A DNA stretch of 64,000 bases, from assembly GCF_009811415.1 (NCBI RefSeq), contig NZ_BLIG01000027.1, positions 62,001 to 126,000 of the forward strand, read 5' to 3'. Positions within the stretch are counted from its first letter, which is position 1, and each line of letters opens with the position of its first letter. The position numbers and the translations under genes were made by a program. This DNA comes from Alteromonas sp. KUL106. Lineage in GTDB: Bacteria > Pseudomonadota > Gammaproteobacteria > Enterobacterales > Alteromonadaceae. Below, in pieces: positions 1-8,053 of this stretch. Under the pieces are notes generated by a model that saw only the letters and a list, made by a program, of their open reading frames with translations, did no database searches and was not told where the DNA came from.

Positions 1-160
1 AAGTATTAATGTTACCAACATTTGATTGTTTACCATCTTTTCTTTCGCGAAATAAATACCAACCTTTATGGTTTAACTCATTCTCAACTGAAATTAGGTG
101 CTTTTGGATTGCAGTCGTTCCTGTTTTATGTAGACCTATATGAAGAATTAGCTTTCTCAT
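1..160 (-). CDS. Sulfotransferase-like protein, N-terminal fragment (cut by window edge)
   Basis: Reading the minus strand from an ATG at 160 gives 53 uninterrupted codons running off the window. Residues 7-19 read HIGLHKTGTTAIQ, the phosphate-binding loop (5'-PSB type) at the N-terminus of many PAPS-dependent sulfotransferases, so a role in sulfating the exopolysaccharide is inferred. The gene follows the glycosyltransferase at 210-1091 by about 50 bp on the same strand and probably belongs to its operon. A weak AGG ribosome site precedes the ATG. The opposite-strand frame at 22-312 has no family resemblance and is a shadow. The family call rests on one motif because the rest of the protein is outside the window. 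Confidence 0.7.
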   Translation of the reverse strand, partial: MRKLILHIGLHKTGTTAIQKHLISVENELNHKGWYLFRERKDGKQSNVGNINT

Positions 161-209
161 TTTTAAACTACCTAATTTTATTTAGAATAATATCCAGGTA
201 CATTATCAA

Positions 210-1091
210 TCAACTTCTAGAACTTTCTTTTCCTAAAGTGAGCTTCAAAACTTCAGAAATAGAAACCCCTAAAATTAAAAATAGCATTTTGATAATTAGT
301 ACTTTTTCATAAACAGAATAATTTGATATTGAAATCGCTTTAAACAAACGTTTTAAAAACAACTTGGACGAATTTTTTAGTAAAGTGAAGGTTTTAAATT
401 TTCCGTTGCTTTTATCCCATGAACCACCGATGACACGACGCCTTTTTTTGAGCAATTCTTGTTTGTTTCTTGCAGGGTGATATACCTTGGCTTCTTCACA
501 ATATTTTACTTTTAATCCACTGTCTACGATTCTTCTAGACATATCGTGATCACCACCCGACTTTAAGTCCGTCCTAAAACCTGAATGCGCTTCTAACACA
601 CTTTTTTTAGAACACCAATTTGCAGTGATACAAAGCCCTTTTTCGGCATATTTTTTTTGATTCATAGAAAACATCGATTCAAAAGCTAGAGCTTCGCGCT
701 CGACATCATCATTTTCGGCTTCGAAAAACTTTATTTCACCCGCTACGATACCTATATTCTCGTCAGAATTTATACACGATACTAAGTTTTCAAGCCACGT
801 TTTTTCTGGTAGGCAGTCGGAATCAGTGAAAGCTAGAATAGCGCCATTTGCTACCGATATGGCTTTATTTCTAGCTGCATAGGATCCCGGAGTGCACTCT
901 TGAAGCACGGTAATCCCCTCTAATTGTTGCAGCACCTCAAAGGTATTGTCTTGCGAACCATTATCTACAACGATAATTTCAAATTTTTCTTTCGGTAGAG
1001 TTTGACTTTTCAAAGCATCAATACACTTCAACACTCGATAGCTATCGTTCCATACTGGAACAATCACAGATATAGCGATATCTGATATCAT
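210..1091 (-). CDS. Family 2 glycosyltransferase
   Basis: This 293-residue protein has the GT-A fold signature of GT2 enzymes. It opens with a VSVIVPVWN-type strand, has VVDNGSQDNT near residues 41-50, and the metal/nucleotide-binding DSD at residues 90-92 (FTDSDC). GT2 enzymes transfer a sugar from a nucleotide-sugar donor to a growing lipid-linked glycan at the cytoplasmic face. The donor and acceptor cannot be read from sequence. It lies 47 bp downstream of a second GT2 gene and just upstream of a sulfotransferase fragment. The DNA here is visibly more AT-rich than the rest of the window. Confidence 0.85.
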   Translation of the reverse strand: MISDIAISVIVPVWNDSYRVLKCIDALKSQTLPKEKFEIIVVDNGSQDNTFEVLQQLEGITVLQECTPGSYAARNKAISVANGAILAFTDSDCLPEKTWLENLVSCINSDENIGIVAGEIKFFEAENDDVEREALAFESMFSMNQKKYAEKGLCITANWCSKKSVLEAHSGFRTDLKSGGDHDMSRRIVDSGLKVKYCEEAKVYHPARNKQELLKKRRRVIGGSWDKSNGKFKTFTLLKNSSKLFLKRLFKAISISNYSVYEKVLIIKMLFLILGVSISEVLKLTLGKESSRS

Positions 1092-1138
1092 GACGATTTT
1101 CGTTTCCTAAAGTTGGATTTCAGCTGTAAAAATAACTT

Positions 1139-1999
1139 TCAGAAAGTTTCCAATCTAGTGGATAACTTCCTTTTAACGCCGCTTAAGAAAAACATCAATG
1201 TTGCTCTGTATCCAGCAATCTCAATTGCTTTTTTGATCCAGGCGACCTTTGAATTCTTATGTTTTAGCGAAAATAAAACCTGCTCACAAATGCGCTTTTT
1301 AAACCAATAATCACCCAAAAAGTCTTTGTGTTTTTTTGCAGACCCCAAGCGTTTTTCAATATCACTTGGTTTCATCTTGCGAACTTTAGCACCGATACCA
1401 TCTTCATTTTGAAACCTATAGAGAAATATAGGAATGTTGATGTTAACAAAGGAAGTATTTCGCTCATATAGCCGAACATACATATCCCAGTCTTGGCCAT
1501 TATTAAGCGCTTCATCAAAAGGCATTTCTAAAAGCAATTCCCTCTTTGCACTGAAGCCACTCATTCCACAATAGTGATTTCCTCTTACAAGCGAAGATTT
1601 AGTAATCTTGCTATCTTTGTTTACTTTTACTTTAGATTCATTACCTAAGTGCTTGAAACCAGAAACTACTGCTTCCGCACCACTAAGATATTTTTCGCGA
1701 TGATGAGCGAGATATTCAGGCAACCAAATATCGTCGTCATCTAAAAAGGCTATAACATCGCCATTTGACTCATGAATTCCTCTATTTCTGGCTACATTTG
1801 CACCGCCGGATAAAGGCTGTTTAATATATCTTATCCTGATGTCATCAAATTTAGACAACACGCTTGCGTAGCTTTTCGAAGAATTGTCATCGACAATAAT
1901 AATTTCTTTTGGTTGAACTTGCTGTTCTAATACGCTTTTTAGTGAAAGCTCTAAGTAATCAGGTCTATTGTAAGTTGTAATAACAACACTGAATTCCAT
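1139..1999 (-). CDS. Family 2 glycosyltransferase
   Basis: This 286-residue protein starts with FSVVITTYNRPDYL, has IIIVDDNSS near residues 33-41 and the acidic cluster DDDD at 87-90 followed by IW, the standard GT2 nucleotide-sugar and metal site. It probably adds one sugar to the exopolysaccharide repeat unit. Only 2 bp separate it from the upstream sulfotransferase, so the two are almost certainly co-transcribed and perhaps translationally coupled. Sugar specificity is unknown. Confidence 0.87.
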   Translation of the reverse strand: MEFSVVITTYNRPDYLELSLKSVLEQQVQPKEIIIVDDNSSKSYASVLSKFDDIRIRYIKQPLSGGANVARNRGIHESNGDVIAFLDDDDIWLPEYLAHHREKYLSGAEAVVSGFKHLGNESKVKVNKDSKITKSSLVRGNHYCGMSGFSAKRELLLEMPFDEALNNGQDWDMYVRLYERNTSFVNINIPIFLYRFQNEDGIGAKVRKMKPSDIEKRLGSAKKHKDFLGDYWFKKRICEQVLFSLKHKNSKVAWIKKAIEIAGYRATLMFFLSGVKRKLSTRLETF

Positions 2000-2001
2000 G
2001 A

Positions 2002-2889
2002 TTAGATCCCTCTCAATGACGTATATAATCGTTTGGCTGGCGAGTAAATAAAACGAATATATTTATGGTAAATCGACCATTTTAAATTTGACTGACCAGC
2101 TATATCTTGCTTATTGTAGCCTAACAAAAAAGCTAAATGATAAATGGATTCTGAAAAGGAGTGACCAAAAAATGAAGATTGTTTGGATGCCTTACTTTTT
2201 CTAGAACTCTCTTTAAAAGTCGTTTGCGACTCAACACCTAAAGTGCTACATATTCGGCTGGTAATCTCTGACTGATTCAACACTAAATCTTCGTACTTCA
2301 GTAAGGTACAGTTTTCAGGTGAACTTGAAGAGAAAGAAAACCAATTCATGTAATTTATGATCCATTGATTCTCAAGTTCCACTGGTTTTACGTTCCATCG
2401 TCTAAATTGTGAAAGGAAAACATCTTTGGGGTTACGAACTATACAGACGTAATGGCAATTTAAAACGTCTTTATATTCTAGTTCAAATTCTTTCATAAGC
2501 CGTAGTGCACTTTTCTGCAATAAGTGGTGCGGCGATTTTTCGATAAACGATGGACCAAATTTCTTTATTATTTCAAACCAACCTCGAAATATTAATTCCC
2601 TGTCATCGTCATGGGGCGGTAAAAAACCTAAATTCTGTTCTAAAAATTCTACAATCTCAGCTCTTGCTCTTGTGGCGGTATAAGGCACAGAACTGGCGAG
2701 CATTTTTAGTTGTGGTAACTGTAAAACTGAAGCTGCTTTAGTCCAATAAAGTGTCTCTGACTCGAAATGTTTTGTAGCTGGGTAAGCTTTTATTTTCATA
2801 GCATCCGTTAAGCTACGAAAAAGGAAACTAGAACCAGACGACTTCTCTGAAAGTATATAAATTACACTTAATTTTTGACCTACCATCAT
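2002..2889 (-). CDS. PAPS-dependent sulfotransferase family protein
   Basis: Near its N-terminus the protein has YILSEKSSGSSFLFRSL, the loop that holds the 5'-phosphosulfate of PAPS. Centrally it has CIVRNPKDVFLSQFRRW, the 3'-phosphate-binding arginine/serine motif. It likely sulfates a sugar of the exopolysaccharide. I place the start at the ATGATG pair at 2889/2886, which overlaps the TGA stop of the upstream GT4 gene (2888-2886). A longer frame to 2967 would overlap that gene by about 80 bp and adds residues unlike the family. About 295 residues is normal for this group. Confidence 0.82.
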   Translation of the reverse strand: MMVGQKLSVIYILSEKSSGSSFLFRSLTDAMKIKAYPATKHFESETLYWTKAASVLQLPQLKMLASSVPYTATRARAEIVEFLEQNLGFLPPHDDDRELIFRGWFEIIKKFGPSFIEKSPHHLLQKSALRLMKEFELEYKDVLNCHYVCIVRNPKDVFLSQFRRWNVKPVELENQWIINYMNWFSFSSSSPENCTLLKYEDLVLNQSEITSRICSTLGVESQTTFKESSRKSKASKQSSFFGHSFSESIYHLAFLLGYNKQDIAGQSNLKWSIYHKYIRFIYSPAKRLYTSLRGI

Positions 2890-4010
2890 ACCGTGCCATT
2901 GTCTCCATGTACCAAGCCAAGAACACTTGCGTACTGATTCTTTGTTTCTATCGCAATTGCATTCCAATCATATCTAGCAAGGAATTCAGATTGCTCAACG
3001 TGTAAATTTAATTTATCGAGGTTGTTTAGTTTTCTAGTTAAAGAGTCGACATCACCAACTTTGAAATAGCAATCTGTCTGAAGTGCTATGTCTAAATTCG
3101 GCTGGATATCAGATAAAATCACTTTTGTACCTGCACTTATCGCTTCAAGCGCCACTATTGGATGTCCTTCGTGATAACTAGGCAAGACAAAAACTTTTGC
3201 AAACTTGTATAAGCTTTGAAGCTCAATACCACTGCGTCGACCAGCGATTACTACATTCTCACTAGCTTCTTTCTTTATTTGCCGTGAATATTCATCGTCA
3301 TGGTCCGCATCTCCTACAATAACAAGCTTATAAGGAGCTTCTGAGTGATTGAAGGCTTTAATTAGATCGTGTAGTCCTTTTTCAGGAACCAGCCTAGCAA
3401 CAGCTAAAGCATAACCGTCAGATGAAACAGAAATATCTTTAGGAAGATCACTTTTTACACAATCAAAACCAAAATTAGCAAGCGTTCCATTTGGAATAAA
3501 AATAATGTTGTTCTTTCTTTTCGGAAATTTGTTTTGAAGTTCTAATGTTAGAGAGCGACCAACTACAATAACTTTATTTGCAAAGTGGCACGCCATTTTC
3601 TCTCCGGTTTTGAGAATAAACTTAGCTAATGCATTCCACTTTTGACGATCATAATCAGCCCCGTGGTGGGTTACTACCACTTTCAAGCCGAGTAAGCGTG
3701 CAAAAGGTGTAAAAATCGCTGGCCCAATTGCATGAACATGAAGTACGTCAGGGCGGATAAATATGGCTGAGTAAATAATGGCAATGAACGTATGAAGAAA
3801 GGTCTCTAAAAATTTATTTTGGATTGCCCACAAACCAACAATTGAAACACCTTTGTACTCAGTTTTCCGCTTTTCCAAGTAAGGGCTACGGCCAATAACG
3901 GTGATTTCAACTCCTTCGTTCGCAATCCTAGGATAAATTTGCTGACAATGAGACTCTATCCCCCCCATGATATTTGGAATACCTCTAAGTCCTACAACTG
4001 CTATTTTCAT
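2886..4010 (-). CDS. Family 4 glycosyltransferase
   Basis: This 374-residue protein has the GT-B architecture. The N-terminal domain begins MKIAVVGLRGIPNIMGGIES, and the C-terminal domain contains the EX7E-type motif in VLPSYHEGHPIVALEAISAG, where retaining GT4 enzymes bind the donor nucleotide-sugar. It sits mid-operon: its stop overlaps the sulfotransferase start (ATGA type), and its ATG immediately follows the stop of the acetyltransferase. It is expected to act at the inner membrane during repeat-unit assembly. The sugar is unknown. Confidence 0.88.
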   Translation of the reverse strand: MKIAVVGLRGIPNIMGGIESHCQQIYPRIANEGVEITVIGRSPYLEKRKTEYKGVSIVGLWAIQNKFLETFLHTFIAIIYSAIFIRPDVLHVHAIGPAIFTPFARLLGLKVVVTHHGADYDRQKWNALAKFILKTGEKMACHFANKVIVVGRSLTLELQNKFPKRKNNIIFIPNGTLANFGFDCVKSDLPKDISVSSDGYALAVARLVPEKGLHDLIKAFNHSEAPYKLVIVGDADHDDEYSRQIKKEASENVVIAGRRSGIELQSLYKFAKVFVLPSYHEGHPIVALEAISAGTKVILSDIQPNLDIALQTDCYFKVGDVDSLTRKLNNLDKLNLHVEQSEFLARYDWNAIAIETKNQYASVLGLVHGDNGTV

Positions 4011-4577
4011 TTATTTGATATCCCTATAGCTTTTTGGGCCATTATCACTAATCACTTTCGCTGGCATTCCCGCAATCGTTACATTCCCTGAAAAACTCTT
4101 GTTAACGACAGCATTTGCTCCAATGCCGATATTATCGCCTAGTTCAATACCACCATATATTTTCGCACCCGGACCTATATAGCAGTCGTTACCTATTTTA
4201 GGCGCTTTCATTCCGTCTCTTACATCCGCACCAATATTTACACAGACATGAATTCTACAATTTTTGCCAATTTGTGCGTTCGAGTTAACAACAATAGTGC
4301 CAGCATGTGCAATTGATAAGCCTGGCCCAAAGACATTTGGAGGTATTGAAAAACCTAACTTTCTTCCTTTTCTTCGAACTTTGAGTCGTAAATAAGCAAT
4401 ATAAACTTTGCTTAGTAGTCCATTCTTGCAATTTAAAAAGTACTCCAACTTTCTCAAACATTTTTGAAAAGACCAGATGTCATGGGTCAATTTGTTTTTC
4501 AGTGAAGGTTTTATATTTAGTGATTTCAAATCTTCATTTAGAAACATTCTATAATCCGATTTACTCTCAATTCGCAT
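4011..4577 (-). CDS. Serine acetyltransferase-like hexapeptide acyltransferase
   Basis: The C-terminal half is built of imperfect hexapeptide repeats (IVVNSNAQIGKNCRIHVCVN and IGNDCYIGPGAKIYGG), the left-handed beta-helix of CysE/NodB-type O-acetyltransferases. It includes the histidines of the acetyl-CoA active site (IAHAGTIV). In an EPS locus this usually means O-acetylation of a sugar rather than cysteine synthesis, which is inference. I chose the ATG at 4577 (MRIESKSDYRMF), giving about 188 residues. The longer frame to 4649 would overlap the upstream polymerase gene by over 80 bp, whereas the chosen start overlaps by 11 bp. Confidence 0.82.
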   Translation of the reverse strand: MRIESKSDYRMFLNEDLKSLNIKPSLKNKLTHDIWSFQKCLRKLEYFLNCKNGLLSKVYIAYLRLKVRRKGRKLGFSIPPNVFGPGLSIAHAGTIVVNSNAQIGKNCRIHVCVNIGADVRDGMKAPKIGNDCYIGPGAKIYGGIELGDNIGIGANAVVNKSFSGNVTIAGMPAKVISDNGPKSYRDIK

Positions 4578-5886
4578 AAAGTAATTCCCGTTTACCTGAA
4601 GAATACCTGCAATGTTTGGGTTTCTTCTTATAACCAATAAGAACAGCATTTAAGATTGAAAAGAATATAAGCCCTTCGATATTCCACAGTGGCATAGTCG
4701 CCATATTCATTGCTAAAAAACCAACGAATGATAACGCAATAACTTTCGACAACTTTTTGTCTGATAGCTTGAGTGCATTTATGAGGATAGTTATGCAGAC
4801 AAAAATGAAACTTACAAAACCAAGTACGCCGTACTCGTAGAGATACGAAACAAAAGTATTATGAGCGTATAAATTGAAACGTCCTTTCCAAGAATCAGGG
4901 CCAAACCCTAGTAGTTGGTTAAGTAACTCGGCATTACGGAAAGCATCAATGTATTGGCTCCATATATAAACTCGGGATGACATAATATCGCGCTCAGAGT
5001 CTGAGAAGTATATTGGGGCTTTTAACATCAAGTCTAAGTTACCCAATAAAAGTCCTATGTCAGAAAACCTCTCACGCATCGAAACAGACAATGCGATAAA
5101 CACAAAACATAATATGATAGCAATAACCATCATCACTGGTGCTTTTTGGGAAGGCTCTAGGCGTTGTTCGGCTAGCGTGAAATAAAAGACTGCTGCTATA
5201 GGGATTATGGTGAGAATAGATGTTCTATAGTTTACTAAAATTAATAGTAATAACGAAAGGCTGAACAAAGCCGTTCTGAAAGACAAAGTTCCTCTATTAA
5301 TGAGCCCTATTACAAAAATAAAACTTACAATTACCATAGAAAAAGCGGCTTCATGGTTATACCCACCGATATAACTAGCAGAACCGTCTGCTTCAGTTGC
5401 TTTTACTTGCCCTAAAGCTATAGAGAGAACTTGTAACGCAACTGGCATTGTAAAAGCCACAAGCAGCTTTTTCAATGTTGTATTTTGTCCCTGTAACCTA
5501 ATTGATATTACGAGCGAACTGGCAAGTACCAAAAAATAACACCATTTCACCAACACATTAATTGTGCCTGGTATTTTCATATTTACAAAGCCACTAATAG
5601 CGATACAAAGACAAAACAGAAAAAACGGGAAATATTTTTTGAGTAAAAAAGCAGACGTGGGAATAAGTAGCAAACCTAAGCCAGCTACGCCAATACTTCC
5701 CAAAGCATTTATCGAAAAACCCGCAACCAATGAAGGGTATGTAATAGTATGAAACGCCGATAAAAAGAACCGCAACCATATAGCACAAATAGCAAACGCT
5801 AGGTACTTATTGCAGTTCCCTGTTATGGTGCGATACACCATAATAAAACTTATTAGGCCAACAACTACCTTTAACCCTTCAAACAT
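4567..5886 (-). CDS. O-antigen ligase/polymerase-like membrane protein (Wzy type)
   Basis: This 439-residue protein is strongly hydrophobic, with about ten to twelve predicted membrane segments. It has a large polar loop near the middle to C-terminal third (residues with SDSERDIMSSRVYIWSQYID), followed by a HNTFVSYLYEYGVLG stretch typical of the Wzy_C/O-antigen ligase superfamily. It would polymerise repeat units in the periplasm. The locus encodes another protein of this superfamily at 10724-12130, so one may be the polymerase and the other a ligase or a second polymerase. The gene begins 2 bp downstream of the GT4 stop at 5889. Confidence 0.8.
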   Translation of the reverse strand: MFEGLKVVVGLISFIMVYRTITGNCNKYLAFAICAIWLRFFLSAFHTITYPSLVAGFSINALGSIGVAGLGLLLIPTSAFLLKKYFPFFLFCLCIAISGFVNMKIPGTINVLVKWCYFLVLASSLVISIRLQGQNTTLKKLLVAFTMPVALQVLSIALGQVKATEADGSASYIGGYNHEAAFSMVIVSFIFVIGLINRGTLSFRTALFSLSLLLLILVNYRTSILTIIPIAAVFYFTLAEQRLEPSQKAPVMMVIAIILCFVFIALSVSMRERFSDIGLLLGNLDLMLKAPIYFSDSERDIMSSRVYIWSQYIDAFRNAELLNQLLGFGPDSWKGRFNLYAHNTFVSYLYEYGVLGFVSFIFVCITILINALKLSDKKLSKVIALSFVGFLAMNMATMPLWNIEGLIFFSILNAVLIGYKKKPKHCRYSSGKRELLYAN

Positions 5887-5888
5887 GT

Positions 5889-7028
5889 CTATTCACTAAC
5901 CTTTTCAATAATGGCTATTACTTTTTGTTGAAAGGCAGCGTAAGAAAATTGCTCAGCGCAGCGTTTACTTTTTGCAGCGTAAGAAACCCGAATAACCTGG
6001 TCACTAAATGAGTTCAGCGCACTGGCAACACCTTCTGCATTATTCAACTCGCAAAGAATACCGTTTTTTTCCTTACTCGCACCAGTTACTTTGTAGGGGT
6101 ATTTTTCCGCAATAATTTCAGCGGGGCCCGATTCACAGTTAGTTGCTATTACTGCTTTTTCTAAACACATGGCTTCAACAATGGCATTAGGGAACCCTTC
6201 AGCGTTCGACGTACTTACAAAGTATTCGGCATTGCTTAAATAAGGGTATGGGTTTGCTTTAAAACCAAGAAACTGCGTTTTGTTTTCAATTCCAAGTTCT
6301 TTAGCTTGTGCCCTAAGGTTCGCCTCTTCATCACCTACGCCCAGTATCACCAAATCCTCTGCTATATTTGCTTTAGCATAGGCGTTAAGCAGTAAAGAAA
6401 AATTTTTATTTTTGACTAAGCGCCCTACCCCAATAATGTAGGGCTTTACTGGTAGATCCGACATACTTTCCGATGCCTGAGCCTGAAGCTGCTCAATATC
6501 ATACGGGTTATACAGCACCGAAATTTTATCTCTTGATACTGCATAGTTATCGATAAGGTCGGCTTTTACACCTTCAGAAACGGCTACAACGCTGTCAGCT
6601 TTGTTGTAAAGTAATTTAACTAATAACCGGCTTACCCCGTCTTTAAGCCCTCCTGAAAGGTGGCTTGTGGTGTTAACCCGTTCGCTAATTATGGCTTTAA
6701 ATTTTAGCCGTTTAGCCAAGGTAACGTTTAAGAAGTTGCTTCTTGTTAAGAAGCTGAAGCAATATTTAGGGTTTAGTTCTGCTAAAACTGGTTTTAACTG
6801 TTTGTAGCCCGAAACTAAGCTGCCTTCTGAATTCAGTACTATTTTGTTCACATATTCAGGGCAAACCTGTGATTCTGGAAGGTTATCAAGAAGAATAAGA
6901 TGTACAGGAACACTTTTAGCAACAAAGTACGATTGCATTATGGTTAATAGCTTAACCATTACTCGTTCAGCGCCACCGCCTTCAAGTGAATTAATGATAA
7001 ACACCGCTGGACGCGCTGAGTACTCCAT
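5889..7028 (-). CDS. Family 4 glycosyltransferase
   Basis: The N-terminus has the GGGAERV glycine loop, and the C-terminal domain has STSNAEGFPNAIVEAMCLEKAVIAT, a classic GT4 donor-binding EX7E region. I start it at the ATG at 7028 (MEYSARPAV) because AAGGAAC lies about six bases upstream. The 20 extra residues of the frame reaching 7088 look unlike the family. It is the first gene of the minus-strand block that runs to the window edge, so the promoter should lie in 7029-7324. It probably starts repeat-unit elongation after the WcaJ-type primer enzyme, but that order is inferred. Confidence 0.87.
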   Translation of the reverse strand: MEYSARPAVFIINSLEGGGAERVMVKLLTIMQSYFVAKSVPVHLILLDNLPESQVCPEYVNKIVLNSEGSLVSGYKQLKPVLAELNPKYCFSFLTRSNFLNVTLAKRLKFKAIISERVNTTSHLSGGLKDGVSRLLVKLLYNKADSVVAVSEGVKADLIDNYAVSRDKISVLYNPYDIEQLQAQASESMSDLPVKPYIIGVGRLVKNKNFSLLLNAYAKANIAEDLVILGVGDEEANLRAQAKELGIENKTQFLGFKANPYPYLSNAEYFVSTSNAEGFPNAIVEAMCLEKAVIATNCESGPAEIIAEKYPYKVTGASKEKNGILCELNNAEGVASALNSFSDQVIRVSYAAKSKRCAEQFSYAAFQQKVIAIIEKVSE

Positions 7029-7324
7029 GAAAGTTCCTTTTCGTTGTAAAATTACTACAAAGCTTGGCAATGATACCAGACGGCGCACAACTTCATAACC
7101 CGCGCCTTGTATTTATATGCTTAAAACCTAGTTAAAAACAAACCAAACATAAATTATGCCAATAAGATCATTTCATGATAAAAAGCCGTTTTGCCATTTG
7201 AAATGCCTTTCAAGTTACTAATAAGTTTGCCATCATTGTGTTATCGGTAGGCAAGCTATGATATCGCATAGTAGTGAAAGATTTTTTACACTTGCCTTAA
7301 TCTATTGCATAAAGTACCTACGGT
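7029..7324. other. Divergent intergenic region between EPS glycosyltransferases and lapG
   Basis: About 296 bp of AT-rich DNA separate the divergent starts at 7028 and 7325. It should hold promoters for both directions. I see no convincing RNA structure, no ops/JUMPstart element and no cyclic-di-GMP riboswitch consensus. The only structure is a weak 5-bp inverted repeat (ATCAT/ATGAT) near 7167-7179. Confidence 0.4.
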
Positions 7325-8053
7325 TTGCACCAAAAGAAACGTTCATGCTCTTTTTTTAACGCTCTGTTCACTGCACGCAGCGCAATAACCGCTGTTCGGA
7401 CAGCCGTTGTTGTAGTTTGTACTTTATTGGCGATTACATCGCCTATTGCGCAACAAAAAACCGTATTCACCGAACAGGTTTATGCCCGCATTAATTCAGT
7501 TTATGGTAATGAGGCCAAAGAAAATGTAGCCAAATGGCGACAACTCATTAATGAACTACAAAGCGAAGAGTTAGATGAAAAGCTTTATCAGATAAACCGT
7601 TTCTTCAACCGCTTTGATTTTGTAGACGACCTTGTTCATTGGCAGCAAAAAGATTATTGGGCAACGCCGATTGAGTTTATTTCCACCGGTGCCGGCGACT
7701 GTGAAGATTACACCATAGCGAAATACTTCTCTTTAATTGAACTTGGCATTCCTGAAGCTCAATTACGTTTAATGTATGTCACAGCATTAGAATTACGCCA
7801 ACCTCATATGGTATTGGCGTATTATGAAACCCCAACCTCTATTCCACTGGTTTTAGATAATATAAATAGGCGCATTTTGCCTGCTAATAAAAGAAGAGAT
7901 TTGTCACCCATTTATAGCTTTAACGGAAGCGGTTTGTGGGCTGCGAAAGCAATGGGAACTGGCCGTAAATTAAGAACTGGCGGCCCAATGAAAATGTGGG
8001 ATGACATGGTAGAGCGGCTAGACCGCGTTATGTACGGAGATAAAGAAGAATAA
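7325..8053 (+). CDS. lapG: LapG-like periplasmic cysteine protease (transglutaminase-like, BTLCP family)
   Basis: The protein has an N-terminal hydrophobic export segment (about residues 20-42) and the catalytic triad expected for LapG: C126 in STGAGDCEDY, H161 in QPHMVLAYY and D178 in LVLDNINRR. LapG cleaves the N-terminal anchor of giant LapA-type adhesins in the periplasm and releases biofilm cells. Its stop overlaps the lapD start, the usual arrangement. The start is uncertain: the frame opens with a TTG at 7325, no in-frame ATG lies near, and no strong ribosome site is visible. The adhesin substrate is not encoded in this window. Confidence 0.88.
   Translation: MHQKKRSCSFFNALFTARSAITAVRTAVVVVCTLLAITSPIAQQKTVFTEQVYARINSVYGNEAKENVAKWRQLINELQSEELDEKLYQINRFFNRFDFVDDLVHWQQKDYWATPIEFISTGAGDCEDYTIAKYFSLIELGIPEAQLRLMYVTALELRQPHMVLAYYETPTSIPLVLDNINRRILPANKRRDLSPIYSFNGSGLWAAKAMGTGRKLRTGGPMKMWDDMVERLDRVMYGDKEE

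Noticed and set aside
22..312. 96-codon plus-strand frame at the left edge
   Set aside because: It overlaps two minus-strand genes with clear motifs (the sulfotransferase fragment and a GT2) and has no family resemblance.
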